DNA from: Saussurea involucrata
Taxonomy: Eukaryota; Streptophyta; Magnoliopsida; Asterales; Asteraceae
NCBI GenBank assembly: GCA_033807775.1
Contig: CM066317.1
Coordinates: 36,893,870 to 36,957,869 of the forward strand
Direction of reading: 5' to 3'
DNA length: 64,000 bases
The first letter of the stretch is position 1. Each line of letters begins with the position of its first letter. Positions 1 through 10,397 of the stretch are shown here, one piece after another. A program made the translations under genes and the position numbers. The notes under the pieces were generated by a model, which was not told the origin of the DNA, searched no databases, and was given only the letters and a program-made list of their open reading frames with translations.

Positions 1-371
1 CGTCATATTTTATTTTATTTTTATCTTTTATTTTTTTAATTCTTATTAAAAACATAACACTACCCTCTCTCCTCGGCACTCTCTCTCTCTCCCCTATCAA
101 CCTTAACACCTGCAACTCATGCAACTCAACTGGTGTGAGAACGCACCCATTTTTTTTGAAGGAATCGCCACAAACCTTTCATTTACCAATTTCCTATTAT
201 TCTTCCTCATCTCCCCCATCCATAACCCTAAAACCGAAATAGGCAAATAAAATGCAACATCGGTATTCCATAACATCTCATCTCAAATCATCCGAGATTC
301 TTACCTTCAATGTTTTTGTCTAAACTATCTCCTAAATCATATCGACAATAACATTATTGTAGAAAATCACC
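1..371. other. Unassigned left-edge sequence
   Basis: AT-rich at the start, with a CT-rich stretch near 63-95 (runs of ctctct) and T-rich tracts. No gene is recognised. It could be promoter or 5' untranslated sequence of the short ORF that follows, but only position suggests this. It belongs to the sequence later split by element C. Confidence 0.3.
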
Positions 372-515
372 ATGATCGGGAACCCAAAAAAGAAAAAAGA
401 AGAGGAAGACCCTCTTCAAGATCAATGTGTGTCATTCGACGATTACGGAACCCACCCCAGATATGTGGGTTTCGTTCTGGACACTCACGATCAAGATCAC
501 AAAACCAACACTTAA
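372..515 (+). CDS. Hypothetical 47-residue ORF or exon
   Basis: The ATG at 372 opens a 47-codon frame ending in TAA TAA at 513-518. The predicted peptide begins MIGNPKKKKEEEDPL, is very basic and then acidic, and has an aspartate- and histidine-rich C-terminus. I recognise no domain. It lies just upstream of a second short ORF (603-803) and of element C, so it may be the first exon of the sequence that resumes at 29334, or chance coding. Confidence 0.2.
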   Translation: MIGNPKKKKEEEDPLQDQCVSFDDYGTHPRYVGFVLDTHDQDHKTNT

Positions 516-602
516 TAATGAGCCCTTATTGGTCAATCAACCCACTGAAGAATCAGTACACAACCACCCAATAACCCCACAGTCAATAGCTCCCAAGAAC
601 AT

Positions 603-803
603 ATGAATATTGATGTGGTTCAATCTGAACAAAACCAAATGGAAGTTGATGTTTTTCAATTAGAACAAGACCATGTGAAACATTCCCATGTATACACTAC
701 TACCTCTCTTGTGCAGAGTGATACTAACATTGAAAGGACTGAGGATTTGGAGCATCTCGTAATGGGCAGAAGGATCATTAAGAAAAGGAAGAAAAGGGTC
801 TAG
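603..803 (+). CDS. Hypothetical 66-residue ORF beside element C
   Basis: An ATG-initiated frame of 66 codons ends at TAG 801-803, 19 bases before element C. The peptide is rich in Glu, Gln and Val and ends in a lysine/arginine cluster (GRRIIKKRKKRV) resembling a nuclear localisation signal. No family is recognised. The interrupted sequence continues at 29334, where a Transposase_32-type relic lies. This ORF could be the N-terminal part of that decayed protein, which would also explain the basic, acidic-flanked composition, but the link is inferred from position only. Confidence 0.25.
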   Translation: MNIDVVQSEQNQMEVDVFQLEQDHVKHSHVYTTTSLVQSDTNIERTEDLEHLVMGRRIIKKRKKRV

Positions 804-817
804 AAGAGGAAGATGAC

Positions 818-822
818 CATAA
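818..822. repeat. Target-site duplication of element C, left copy (CATAA)
   Basis: CATAA directly precedes the LTR end TGTAACGTCC. The same five bases follow the other LTR end at 29329-29333. This proves that the two LTR halves 26 kb apart belong to one insertion. Confidence 0.9.
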
Positions 823-2520
823 TGTAACGTCCCAAAAACAAAACATGCATTCATCTAGAGTTAGGCATTCAAATTACATAATTAAACTTGTCCATAAACA
901 TTCATTCTTCTAAGCTAAACAAAATTGACAGCGGAAGTCTATAATCCACAGCCGAGAGCTCTATCTATAGGCAAACCAAAATTCTGGAGTCGCTCTAAGC
1001 TCCAAATCTTCCAAGCCATCTCCTAGTTCTTACCAGAAGAACTCGTAATGTGCTTACCTGAAAATGGTTTAGTTTTTGAAAAGCAAGGGTTAGACCAAAA
1101 GGTCCAGTGAATTCCCTCCGAAAACAACATGTAAACCAGTATAAAAAATTTTATAAAAGATTCATCGTAAACCTTAACATAACATCAAATATGGTACTGC
1201 ACTGTGTATTGGATCACATAAACATTCCACGATCGGGGCCCCAGCAGGTTCCTTCTCGCCTCTTCCGGAGCCTACGCTGACTCCCCTTCCCAGAGCCTAC
1301 GCAGACTCCCTTCTACTCGAAATAGGAGGAAACGAATTCCAACCTACCAGTCTGTCATACATATCCAAGGGATCATCAGATCCCGAGGATCACTCACTGA
1401 CCCACAGTGCATACCGACTCCACATAGCACAACATTCCTTTCATAAACATGCAGCTTTAAATCCTTTAAATCATCATTCTCATTTCATCATATTGTAATA
1501 AGCTTTCTTAAGTAAGATATGCAGTTCATGGGCAAACATGTGTGACAGTTACAAACAGTTCACGCTCGTAATTTAAACCATAATCATTTAAAACATTTAA
1601 CACTTTGCGTCGTAAAAAGGTTTAGGGAACTCACCTCGATGGCACTGAATGCACCCTTGCTTTACTCACGCGTTAACCCAACTTGACACCTAAAAGATCG
1701 GCAATTCCTTAATCAGACACAAAGATCCAGATCTTACCAAATACCCAGAGCTTTCCGGACACTAACACATTCCGGATACCCCAACTGTCCGAACACCCAA
1801 ACATCCTGGATACCCGAACTGTCCGGATACCCAACTTCCCGGATACCCGAACTGTCCGGAAGGACATTCACCCGGACACTCTCGAGAAAACTCTACCCGG
1901 ACACTAGCATTTACCCGGAGACTACTTACCCGGAAACCAAAGGCACTACCCGGAAACCCCCCACCGTCCGGACACTACTATCCGGACGGGGCGACGTCCG
2001 GAAACGACGAACTGGCCGAAACCCTCAACTCCAAAACTGATTAAAACTCAATTTTCTGATAACAGTTCGATTAGACAAACTGGTTCATCCAGTAGTCATA
2101 ATCACTCAATTAATTCCAATTTATACCACTAAAATCGACATGAAGACAACAAAACCCAAAATGCTCAACATAAAGGTTAATTAGGTGAAGAACCCATTAA
2201 ACCCTACCGATTCTAGCCCCAAATCCTAGACAATAGAGGATAAGAAACTTGAAATCAACAGAATAAGATGTCTTAGATGATTACCTTGGCAATTTCTTCC
2301 TTAACAAGAGTTTTCCCACTTTAGCTTTCTTCTTCCTTTCTCTTCTTAGCCACCAAACACACACAAGGGCCAAAACACTGATTTCTAAAATGAAAACCCT
2401 AGGGAAATGGAGCTTTAAATACTTCTCAACAATTTCCAAAAGGCCCCTTAACCTAACTTGCATTCTTTAGACATCGGCCACCAAACTTTCAATACACCCT
2501 TAAAATTTTGGGTTGTTACA
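823..2520 (-). repeat. 3' LTR of element C
   Basis: 1698 bp beginning TGTAACGTCC and ending GGGTTGTTACA on the + strand. It matches 18735-19728 joined to 28606-29328. One short extra CCGGATACCCGAA-type unit is present in the right copy. It holds a TCCGGA-rich array at about 1741-2000. Short reading frames at its left-coded end are LTR sequence shadows and not genes. Confidence 0.9.
1741..2010. repeat. Degenerate CCGGA-rich array in LTR C
   Basis: About fifteen copies of a degenerate unit of the form (T/C)CCGGA(T/C)ACCC occur in under 270 bases. Many contain the self-complementary hexamer TCCGGA and the CCGG tetramer. The same array lies in the right LTR, where element D inserted inside it (19724-19728 / 28601-28605). 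Confidence 0.75.
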
Positions 2521-2540
2521 ACACTCCCCCCTTAAAAGAA
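2521..2540 (-). other. Polypurine tract of element C
   Basis: Read on the minus strand, the sequence TTCTTTTAAGGGGGGAGTGT abuts the 3' LTR start TGTAACAACCC. This is the expected primer for plus-strand DNA synthesis and fixes the orientation of C as minus. Confidence 0.8.
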
Positions 2541-3151
2541 TTTTGTCCCCGGAATTCCTTATTGGGAAAAGATGCGGGTATCTTGCCCACACAAAAACTG
2601 ACACTTCCCCCAAGGTAAAACTATTTCTGACTCAGTCAACCACCTCATTAAATTTGAAACAAGAAACCTTGTGTGCACTTCCTTCAGTTCTTACGGTACT
2701 TCTAACTCGAAGGCTACTGTTCCTACTCGATCGGTCTTGACAACAGAAGATTAACCAAGGCTTCTCAAGCATCTATACTTCCTTTAAGAAGGAACTTGGC
2801 TAAATCCTCCGCCACCACACGAGGTTCATTTACCAAGAGACAAACACCCACTTGACAGCTTGACACCTGGCCAACCCTGTACACCTCGACAACTCACAAC
2901 CCATAGTTGCTTCATCGTATCACAACTCTCAACCTTTTACCACCCAACAATCGTCTATGCAGATAACGTTTCCCTTTCTCGGACCACATAGACCACGGTT
3001 CGCCAACCATTACACATCTCCTCACCACCTCACCACTCCATACTTATACGTAACTAAGAGTAGGAACCTCCAACCCATTGCTGAAGTCTCCACCTACTCG
3101 AATTAAACCTATCCCGAAACACGACCATTCCTCGCCGATTTTCACGTTCGT
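2541..3151 (-). other. Element C internal sequence, 3' part
   Basis: About 610 bases between the polypurine tract and composite element A. No open frame of note and no retroelement motif recognised on either strand. It continues at 14798 after the A insertion. Confidence 0.6.
3147..3151. repeat. Target-site duplication of composite element A, left copy (TTCGT)
   Basis: TTCGT precedes the LTR start TGTTAGC at 3152 and recurs at 14793-14797 directly after the right LTR. It shows that the whole 11.6-kb composite is bounded by one integration event. Confidence 0.9.
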
Positions 3152-3534
3152 TGTTAGCTTTAATTAGCCCCTAATTTATATGAATGTTTTATAAATAAAT
3201 TATTGTATGGGCTTTATAATTAGATTTATGTTATCTTTGTAATTAGCCTTATGGCTTAAGCCTTTTGTGTAAATGGGCCCTATATAAAGGTGTCCATAGG
3301 TTTTTTAGGTTAAGTGAGAAATCTGGAGAGTTCACTTTTTACACACACAGACTAGTTTCTTATGAGAGTCGATTTCACGTTTAGTGTGGTTTTCTTCCAA
3401 TTTCCCCCTCCATACCTTGAATCAATGAATATGAGATAAGATTTCTATGAGTATTGTTCTTAATTTCTATCTTATCTCTACTTTCTCTATGGATTTTATC
3501 TTATATGTTTGTCTGTCCTAAAATGGGACCAACA
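3152..3534 (+). repeat. 5' LTR of composite element A
   Basis: 383 bp, TGTTAGC...GGGACCAACA, almost identical to 14410-14792. A TATA box (TATATAAAGG, 3281-3290) follows TGGGCCC and would place transcription start near 3315. The related LTR-B carries a TATA box in the equivalent region. Confidence 0.92.
3281..3288 (+). promoter_or_regulatory. TATA box of LTR-A
   Basis: TATATAAA within the 5' LTR, preceded by GGGCCC; the same box is at 14539-14546 in the 3' LTR. This is the likely Pol II core promoter of the element. Confidence 0.65.
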
Positions 3535-3536
3535 AT

Positions 3537-3549
3537 TGGTATCAGAGCC
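3537..3549 (+). other. Primer-binding site of composite element A
   Basis: TGGTATCAGAGCC starts two bases after the LTR end. It is the usual plant copia primer site complementary to the 3' end of initiator tRNA-Met. Confidence 0.85.
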
Positions 3550-3929
3550 AAAGACAATTTTTGTTGATTCAAAAATCACCTGATCAATTTTGCTGCTGTC
3601 AATCGGTTCTTCCAGCAGCACAGACACAGATTCTGCAGAAGATTTCAAACAGCCCCTGTTTGATTCTTACATATTTTCAGTATACGACTTCAAATACGGG
3701 TTTATCAATTTCATACTCTTATACTTGACCTGTTGTCGTTTCAGATTTTAACTAATCTGACCTGCTGTATTTTTTATTATTTACCTGTTGTGTTTGAAAT
3801 CAGTTTTTTTAAGTTCTTACTACTTAATCTGAACTGGGTATTTGAACCTCTGTGTTTGCATTAATTTCTGTGTTTTTGAATCAATACCATATTGTCTCTA
3901 GATCTTTCAAGTAACAACATGTTGAAAAG

Positions 3930-4883
3930 GTGTCTAAGTTCGAGTGCCACTACTACTCTAAACTCAGTACTAACTTTCGCAATGTGATTATCACTCTTGA
4001 CAAAGAGTCGGAGAAAAGGAAGATAAGCCTTCTGATCGATTCAGAAAAATTTACCAAGCTAGAAGAGGCAGGTAAACTCTTAACCAATGAGAATATTGAA
4101 CTGAAAAGGAAACTATTTGAGTCTAAAAAGTTTTGTGAAAAGGAGAAAGAGAAGTTTGAGGAAGTTAAGACTATTTTTGAAGAAGAGAAGAAACGACTTG
4201 AACTTAAATGTTGAAGTTTTTCTAAACTGATTTCTGATTTTGAAAAACTTGTGATTTGTGAAAGAGAGAAGATTGAAAAGGAGAAAACTACTTTTGAAAC
4301 AAAATATATGGAGCTTTCTTGCAAAATCTCAAAATTACAGAAAACTCTTGAAAAAGAGAGGAACGAGTCTGATTTTGAAAGAAAAGAATCTGAACAGTTG
4401 AAGGTTCAAAGATTTCAAGAATTAAGTCAAAAAGAGAATTTTGAAAGAGAGAGATTGTATCTTAGATCTGAAGTGAAGAGACTGACAACAAGGTTCATTG
4501 ACTTATCTGCTGAGATTAGGAAAGAGCGGAAGTTGAAATCTGATTTACTATCACAGTTTGATCTGTGCAACAAAGAACGGAATGCTTTGGTTTTCAAAAT
4601 AAATTCTGAAAGTTCTGTTAAAACAAAAGAGTTCATTAAGCCAAACAAGTTTTCAACAAATCAGATTTTTACTTCTCATTCTTTCTATGATCGTAGGATA
4701 GATCGATCAGTTAATCAAGGTTTTAAAAGAGTGAAAATGGTTTGGATTGTCAAAGGCTCTTCACTTGTTCAAAATGTTCAAAAGCCATTTGTTTCCGTTG
4801 TGCATGACAAGATCAACAAAGCGTTTCATGCAAATCCTAACAAAATAGGACCCATTTGGAAATGGGTACCAAAAGTTATTTGA
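3930..4883 (+). pseudogene. Coiled-coil gag fragment of composite element A
   Basis: One reading frame runs from about 3912 (after a TAA) to TGA 4881-4883, broken only by an in-frame TGA at 4212-4214. The product is about 315 residues of Lys/Glu-rich heptad-like sequence (for example KLEEAGKLLTNENIELKRKL), then a basic tail ending KIGPIWKWVPKVI. It resembles the C-terminal coiled-coil part of Sirevirus-type gag, ending where the protease would begin in an autonomous element. The N-terminal gag domain and zinc knuckle are absent, as is all of pol. No proper ATG opens the frame. It could be a gag relic kept because its RNA matters, or simply decay. The family assignment rests on composition and context. 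Confidence 0.6.
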
Positions 4884-7800
4884 TCTGTTTTGCAGGCACA
4901 ATGACTTTTGTGCACAACAGTACAGAACTCAGTCTTAATTGACTTTTCGTGTTTTTTGCACATATCTGAATTCAGATCAAGACAGGGTTATATTATTCAT
5001 AATTGTTTATAAATCAATTTGTTGATTTTGAAGGAATTTTTTTTCGAAAAAGTTCAGTTTACTGTGGTGTGATCGAACTCATACTTGTAGGTGTTTTTAG
5101 TAGAAAACATTCACAGAGAATGTGTTCAGAATCACATTTCAAGTAACCCTGTAAAATTTCATTTCAAAATTCTGATTTTTGAGCGAGTTATGGTGATTTA
5201 AAGTTCTAAAAGTTCGAAAATCGCAAACCCCAGTTGTAAAATGATTTGTTGACTACTGTTTACTGTTAAATGATTTTATCTGTTGTTTGCTGTTGTAATA
5301 ACAGATTTAATGTTTCTATAACAATTCATTTGTGCAGGTCACAGATAAGCCATACAGACCTGCAGTGCTTAATGTGCAAACAGACCTTGAAGTGTTAATC
5401 TGTTTTTGCTGCTGTCTAGTTGCTGTCAAAGTGATTTAAAGCAAAAAGTTGCTGTTTGTTGCTGTTTCATGCTTATTGGTTGCTGTCAAAAGGATTTTGC
5501 TGCTGTCCATTTGAAATGAAACAAATTTTGCTGTTGATTTCTAAGTGCAGCAGAAGTTTATTTTTCTGTTGAGGATGAACAGATTGTGGCATATGATAAT
5601 GATCGAAGCTGTCCAGATTGTCGATTTGCACTGGAAACAAATTATTGCCGTTTGTTCATAACATAAACTGTTCATATTGATCAGATCAAAGCAGAGGAGA
5701 ATCATATTGGAATACCATGTTGTTCAACGTCTGTTTGGGTGCTATAAATTCTCTAATAGGACCTGCATAATTGGACAGATCAGACCTTATTGACACTTTT
5801 GCTACCCTCTGACTAGTCTTAACCACAGCTCTGCGTTGGAATCACAGGAACTAAAGCTCTAAGAGATATGTCCTTTTGGAGTAATAGATAGTGCATCAAG
5901 ACTTTAGTTCTAGGCTGTCCAGTTCTGATATATGCAGATCTGCAATTGATTATAATTTTCAGAGTTTCAAATGGTCGAGCAACATGCTATATGTAGACAA
6001 CAACAGAAAAGGAGTTTGAAATGGCCTTGCAGGATCGCATTATGGAAGAAACCAAAGACTGCAGCTCAGATTGCTTGATATGGTCAAATTTATTGTGTTA
6101 AGAGATAATTAAAGCTGCAAAGAAAAGTTACTTAAATATTGCAAGTTGATCAATATGGCAGCTAGATTGGAAAATGTTTTTTACAAACGTGGTGTGCACC
6201 ACCAGATTCAATCAAAGGGAAAGATGAAGCCAGATGGCAACATCCTTGATCAAATGGTGTCCTGATTTAATCAAACAGAAGGCTTATGCAACAGGTCAAC
6301 ATCACGTGGAGTAAGAAAACATGGCATCTTGGACTACTTTATAGGTGTATATGCAGAGCCTATGTAAGGCTGATCTAGAGCCTGTTCTGAGATGCTTTGC
6401 ATATTACAGAGACTAACCATAGAGCTGAATCTCATATTTTGATTATGGATAGAGAGTTACAGCGGTGTTCTTGCAGAGTTTGTTCAAAGTTTGTCCATTC
6501 GATTTTGTGCAGATCCGAGTGATTAGTTGACTACATGATGTTCCAAATCTGTGTCCTCTCAAATCTATTCGTGTTCAAAGTTCCAGAACTGCAGCAGACT
6601 AGTATTGATGAGCAAACAAACCAGTTTGATGCTAGTACAGATCATGAACACAACCTAAGACAACACATCTCAAAGGTTGTTCAATGAATGGAAATAAAGG
6701 CATTTGGAGGTAAATTGAGCATGAGGTTGATGCTCTCAGAAGTGTTATGTCCAGAAGCTTAATCAGACAGTAGAGTTTGCAAAGAAAGTTGACGAAGAGA
6801 GGCTGGTTGTGAAGTAAACGTGTTTTGCTATCCAGAAACACTCTGCAGAATTGAACTCAGTGTCGTGTGATGCAATCCAGAGGATTTCCAGAATTTGCAC
6901 AGATCAGATAAAGAGCCTGAGTAACCAACTGTTAAGCCACTGCTGTTGTTCGTTGTGAAGACTGCGCAGGGCTTAAACGACTTCCAGATTAATGCATAAG
7001 GCTCTTCTGTTTTTCATGTTTTTCTAAAGTTCTCGAATAGTGCATCCAGACTGTGATCTGAAAACAGCAGAGGCCGTATAAGTTGTTTCAATAATCCAGA
7101 GATGCTCCTCTCGATCCTTTCAACTGTCTAGAATAAAAAAAAAGCTTGCTGCTGAATTCAAAAAGGCTGATCAAAAGCTCTATCGAAGTACAGAAGTAGT
7201 AGTCCAGAAGTTATAAGCTCTGTAAGAATGTGCAGAACCTCTGTGAACTTGCACAGAGCCTCTGTGCTCACACAACTGTCCAGAATAAGTCAAAATAGAC
7301 TTGTGCAGCAGAAATCAGGAATAGCATAACAGAGATGCTATGCTTTCAATCAAGATAAGTGCAAAAGGAAACAATAAGTTGTTGTACATAGCTTAATTTT
7401 GCAGAGGTTGTCCATTTTTTATCTCATACAGAAGTGAAAGCTGTTACGCTCAGAGCTGCTAATCGAGTTAAGCTGCTGTTGTGCGATACCAATACAAAAA
7501 CGGTTGTTCGATGATGCAAAGTTATGCGTGACAGCAGAAAGATGCAAGAGCTGATATCACAGAGCTTCTGTACACACAGAGCCTCTGTCCAGAAAAGTTT
7601 GTTGTCCAGATTTGTCGTTGCAACATATTTGTTAGGTGCTGATCAGAAAATTCATAGTGGCTATCTGGAAGCAAAAGCCATCCAAACTGCCATTAAGCCT
7701 CTGATTAAGCTGCTTATGTTAAAACCATCCAGAAAATTAAAGATCAGTCCATATTTGATTGTTCAGAGATGCTCTAAGAGTTCAGAGAGAACTCAAAGAT

Positions 7801-8240
7801 GTGCAGAGACTATTCGAGCTGCTGCTCACAGAGCTCAGAAGCGGTTCAAATTTTGTGCTGTTTCCTCAATGCCGTTTGGTGCTGCTGTACTTTATGTTAA
7901 TACAGATTTGAAAAGTGCAGAAGTTCCAGAACTTAATCCACACAGAATCAAATTTTTAGCAGAGGTCATTGGCAAACATCAGAGCTCTACTGCAGAAGTG
8001 TGCATAGATGTAATGCATCAGAGGCTTCTCTAAAAAGAAAGCTGTGCATAAAAGGTATTTCATCAGAACCTATTTCATCAGAGGTGTTCATCAGCACTTG
8101 GTCATCAGAGGTGCTCATCAGATTTGCTCATCAGAGGGTTGACCAGAGGGTTGACCGGAGGCCTCTGTAGACCCAAAATCTCATCTTTGAGAGCAACGAC
8201 CAGAAGGGACCACAAGTATTTCAGAGCACGTTTATTAGAA
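4884..8240 (+). other. Non-coding internal region 1 of element A
   Basis: About 3.4 kb without recognisable coding. It is full of dispersed short motifs, GCTGCTGTC-like runs and variants of CACAGAGCCTCTGTG (a hairpin-forming inverted repeat; e.g. near 7242 and 7562). The longest open frame (7524-8033) is built from these motifs and shows no retroelement domain. Confidence 0.6.
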
Positions 8241-8259
8241 GCTGTTGGTCCAGAAGTCG

Positions 8260-8530
8260 CGATGATCCGAAAGCCCGGAGACCAAAATATTTGGTTTTTC
8301 TTGACAGCTTTGCGCTGCTTCAGAAAACCACGCACATCTTTCTACTCGGTGCTCCAAATGACACGAATCCAGTTGACTTAAATACCTAACACAAATATGT
8401 ACGACTTTGAAGTTCTGAGTTTTCTCAAATTTAGTGATCTGATATGCCTAATTCACTGTCAAAGTCAGTAGATACTTGCTGGATAGAAAGCATCGCTTCA
8501 CTCTCTCTATTGCCATAATTAGATCAGAAC
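8260..8530 (+). repeat. Internal segment shared with 13670-13930
   Basis: Starting at a ttggttttcttgacagcttt-like block, this stretch aligns by eye with 13676-13930, including ctttgcgct, tactcggtg, attccagttga, ctgtcaaagt and gaaagcat in the same order. Both copies sit shortly upstream of a tttgagggggag tract. It marks homology between the two halves of the composite. Confidence 0.7.
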
Positions 8531-8756
8531 TTTGTTTCTACACACATCAGTGTAGGACCAATACCTCAACAGATCAGACTTTGACTGTTATTTCTAATCT
8601 CTAACCCCCAGCACCATGTTTCCTTTTAATTTGAATTAATTGTGCTTCTGGATATTCCTAACAAATGTGGAATCATCAAAGATGATTACCAACACTTTTT
8701 GATTCTTACAGGATATCTGATTACAAATTGAGCCTAAATGAGATTTATTGCTCAAT

Positions 8757-10080
8757 TTGAGGGGGAGAATGTCAATCTGACCATATTCATGCAAAGGTAA
8801 AATCTCTAAACCTTTCATCATTTCTAGAGAATGGCCATCTTTAAAATGATAAAACCTCTTTCAAATGGTCAAACCACTTCTAGATGTCAAAATGCTTTTT
8901 CAAATATAGAAGTTGGATTTTAAAATGTTTTTCTGAGACTTCAAAGAGTCAGTGTGTGGAACAATACAATCTTTAGGACAACAATTTCATGGGATCAATG
9001 TGTGAGCATATATAGCACTTCTATGGATTCACTTAAACCTGTGTTTCCTACCAAAGAAGTAAACCTTGAGTGATTGAGAGGTAAAAGGTCTACATTAAAG
9101 AGTGGGGGAGACAACTCATCTGAGTTTTTCTCATTGTGCTTAAGAGGTAAAAATGAAAAGAGAGTTTGGTTAGATGTGAGCTAAATGATAAAAAGAAAGA
9201 GGGTGTGAGAACAGAGTCAAAAGAATTATACAACTCTGCACTAACTTTTTCTGAGCCGGGCAAGCCACATTACTGATTTGTCACAATTCTTTGGTGATTA
9301 TCATTGAAACAGGCAGTGAGCCCATGCCAACTCTTGAATTAACCCCAATAGCTACTTATTTCCTTCTCAACAGGGAAATACTTCACTTTTCCACGGGGAA
9401 GCAGCATATATGCTATCTAATCTTTATTTGGAAGGTTGGATATTGAAAAGAAGGAAATTTGCCCCACCTTCACACTTCACTCATGCACATTGAGTCTGTG
9501 GAAACCTGTTATGTCCAAACAGTTTACACACTTTTGAGCTTAATAGATAATATTCTATTTTCTTCCACACAATATCACGAATCTTTGTGATTCCACATGC
9601 TTATCTATGTGATATTGCCAAGAACAGTTTGAGAAGTTTATTTTTTAATTTACTTCAATGATAACTGGAAGTCCTGTCAGAGCTTCATCATTGCCAACTC
9701 TGAGCATAGGCCACACAATTTTTTATAAATTGTTGTGATAATAGTTGCTATTGTGCTTCTATGTTAGATGATTACCCCTGGTTACTTATTCTTTAATGCA
9801 GATTCTCATGAGCAGAATGTATTTGCTACTCTTCATCTCCTAGCTGTTTATCTACTATCAGTTACTACTCAAACCGGTTATACAAGCTTCCGCACATCAA
9901 ATCGTTCTCTGATCGTTTGAGAGATAACTGAGACCAGAAAAGTAATGCAACAGTCAAGGGGGAGTACGCAAAGATCAAGGAGGAGTATGAAACGATCAAG
10001 GGGGAGTCAAAGAAGGAATTGAAGCAACTGACCTTGTGGAAGATCGGGCTATTTTTAATCTTGAATACAAAGGGGGAGAT
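8757..10080 (+). other. Multiple polypurine tracts upstream of LTR-B
   Basis: GGGGGAG-type tracts occur near 8762, 9107, 9959, 10001 and at 10071-10080, the last directly abutting LTR-B. Repeated polypurine tracts before the 3' LTR are a described feature of Sireviruses. Around 9955-10015 the tracts form a short tandem repeat (gatcaaggGGGAGta units). No coding sequence seen. Confidence 0.6.
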
Positions 10081-10382
10081 TGTTAGCTTTTATTTTATAT
10101 TGTATTCAAGATTACTTGGTTAAATTGTAAAAGCCCAAATTAAATATGTGGGCTTTAGTTGCTAATGGGCTTAGGCCATAAAACCTTAGTACTTAATATG
10201 TATCTTTGTTAGATTTTAGGTTAAGCCTCTAAAATCTCCCAGCCTCTAATTTCTAGTTTCATACGTATAAAGAGAGAGGGCTTCATTTTGTAAGAGAGTG
10301 TTCTTCAATCTTATCTTGTAAACTCTCAATCATTCAATATATTGCTATTATTATTGTTACTTGTTGTATCTGGGATCCAACA
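10081..10382 (+). repeat. LTR-B: internal LTR between a polypurine tract and a primer site
   Basis: 302 bp, TGTTAGCTTT...GGATCCAACA. It shares ends with LTR-A and carries its own TATA box (GTATAAAG, 10265-10272), but the body is different. AAAGGGGGAGAT abuts its 5' end and ATTGGTATCAGAGCT its 3' end. A solo LTR would instead be flanked by a target duplication. The polypurine tract-LTR-primer site order is what a one-LTR circle, or the middle of a tandem pair, looks like. Only one copy of LTR-B lies in the window. Confidence 0.85.
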
Positions 10383-10384
10383 AT

Positions 10385-10397
10385 TGGTATCAGAGCT
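10385..10397 (+). other. Primer-binding site after LTR-B
   Basis: TGGTATCAGAGCT begins two bases after LTR-B, with the same spacing as at 3537. It shows LTR-B is followed by the 5' end of an internal region. Confidence 0.85.

Noticed and set aside
2281..2463. Basic peptide frame in LTR C (repeated at 29089-29292)
   Set aside because: It is duplicated because it is in the LTR, has no domain, and is likely chance.
7524..8033. 169-codon frame in element A
   Set aside because: It is made of the dispersed CAGAGCCTCTG and GCTGCTG words and shows no domain or conserved motif.
10081..10382. LTR-B as an ordinary solo LTR nested in element A
   Set aside because: It has no flanking duplication, and polypurine tract and primer site abut it on the two sides.
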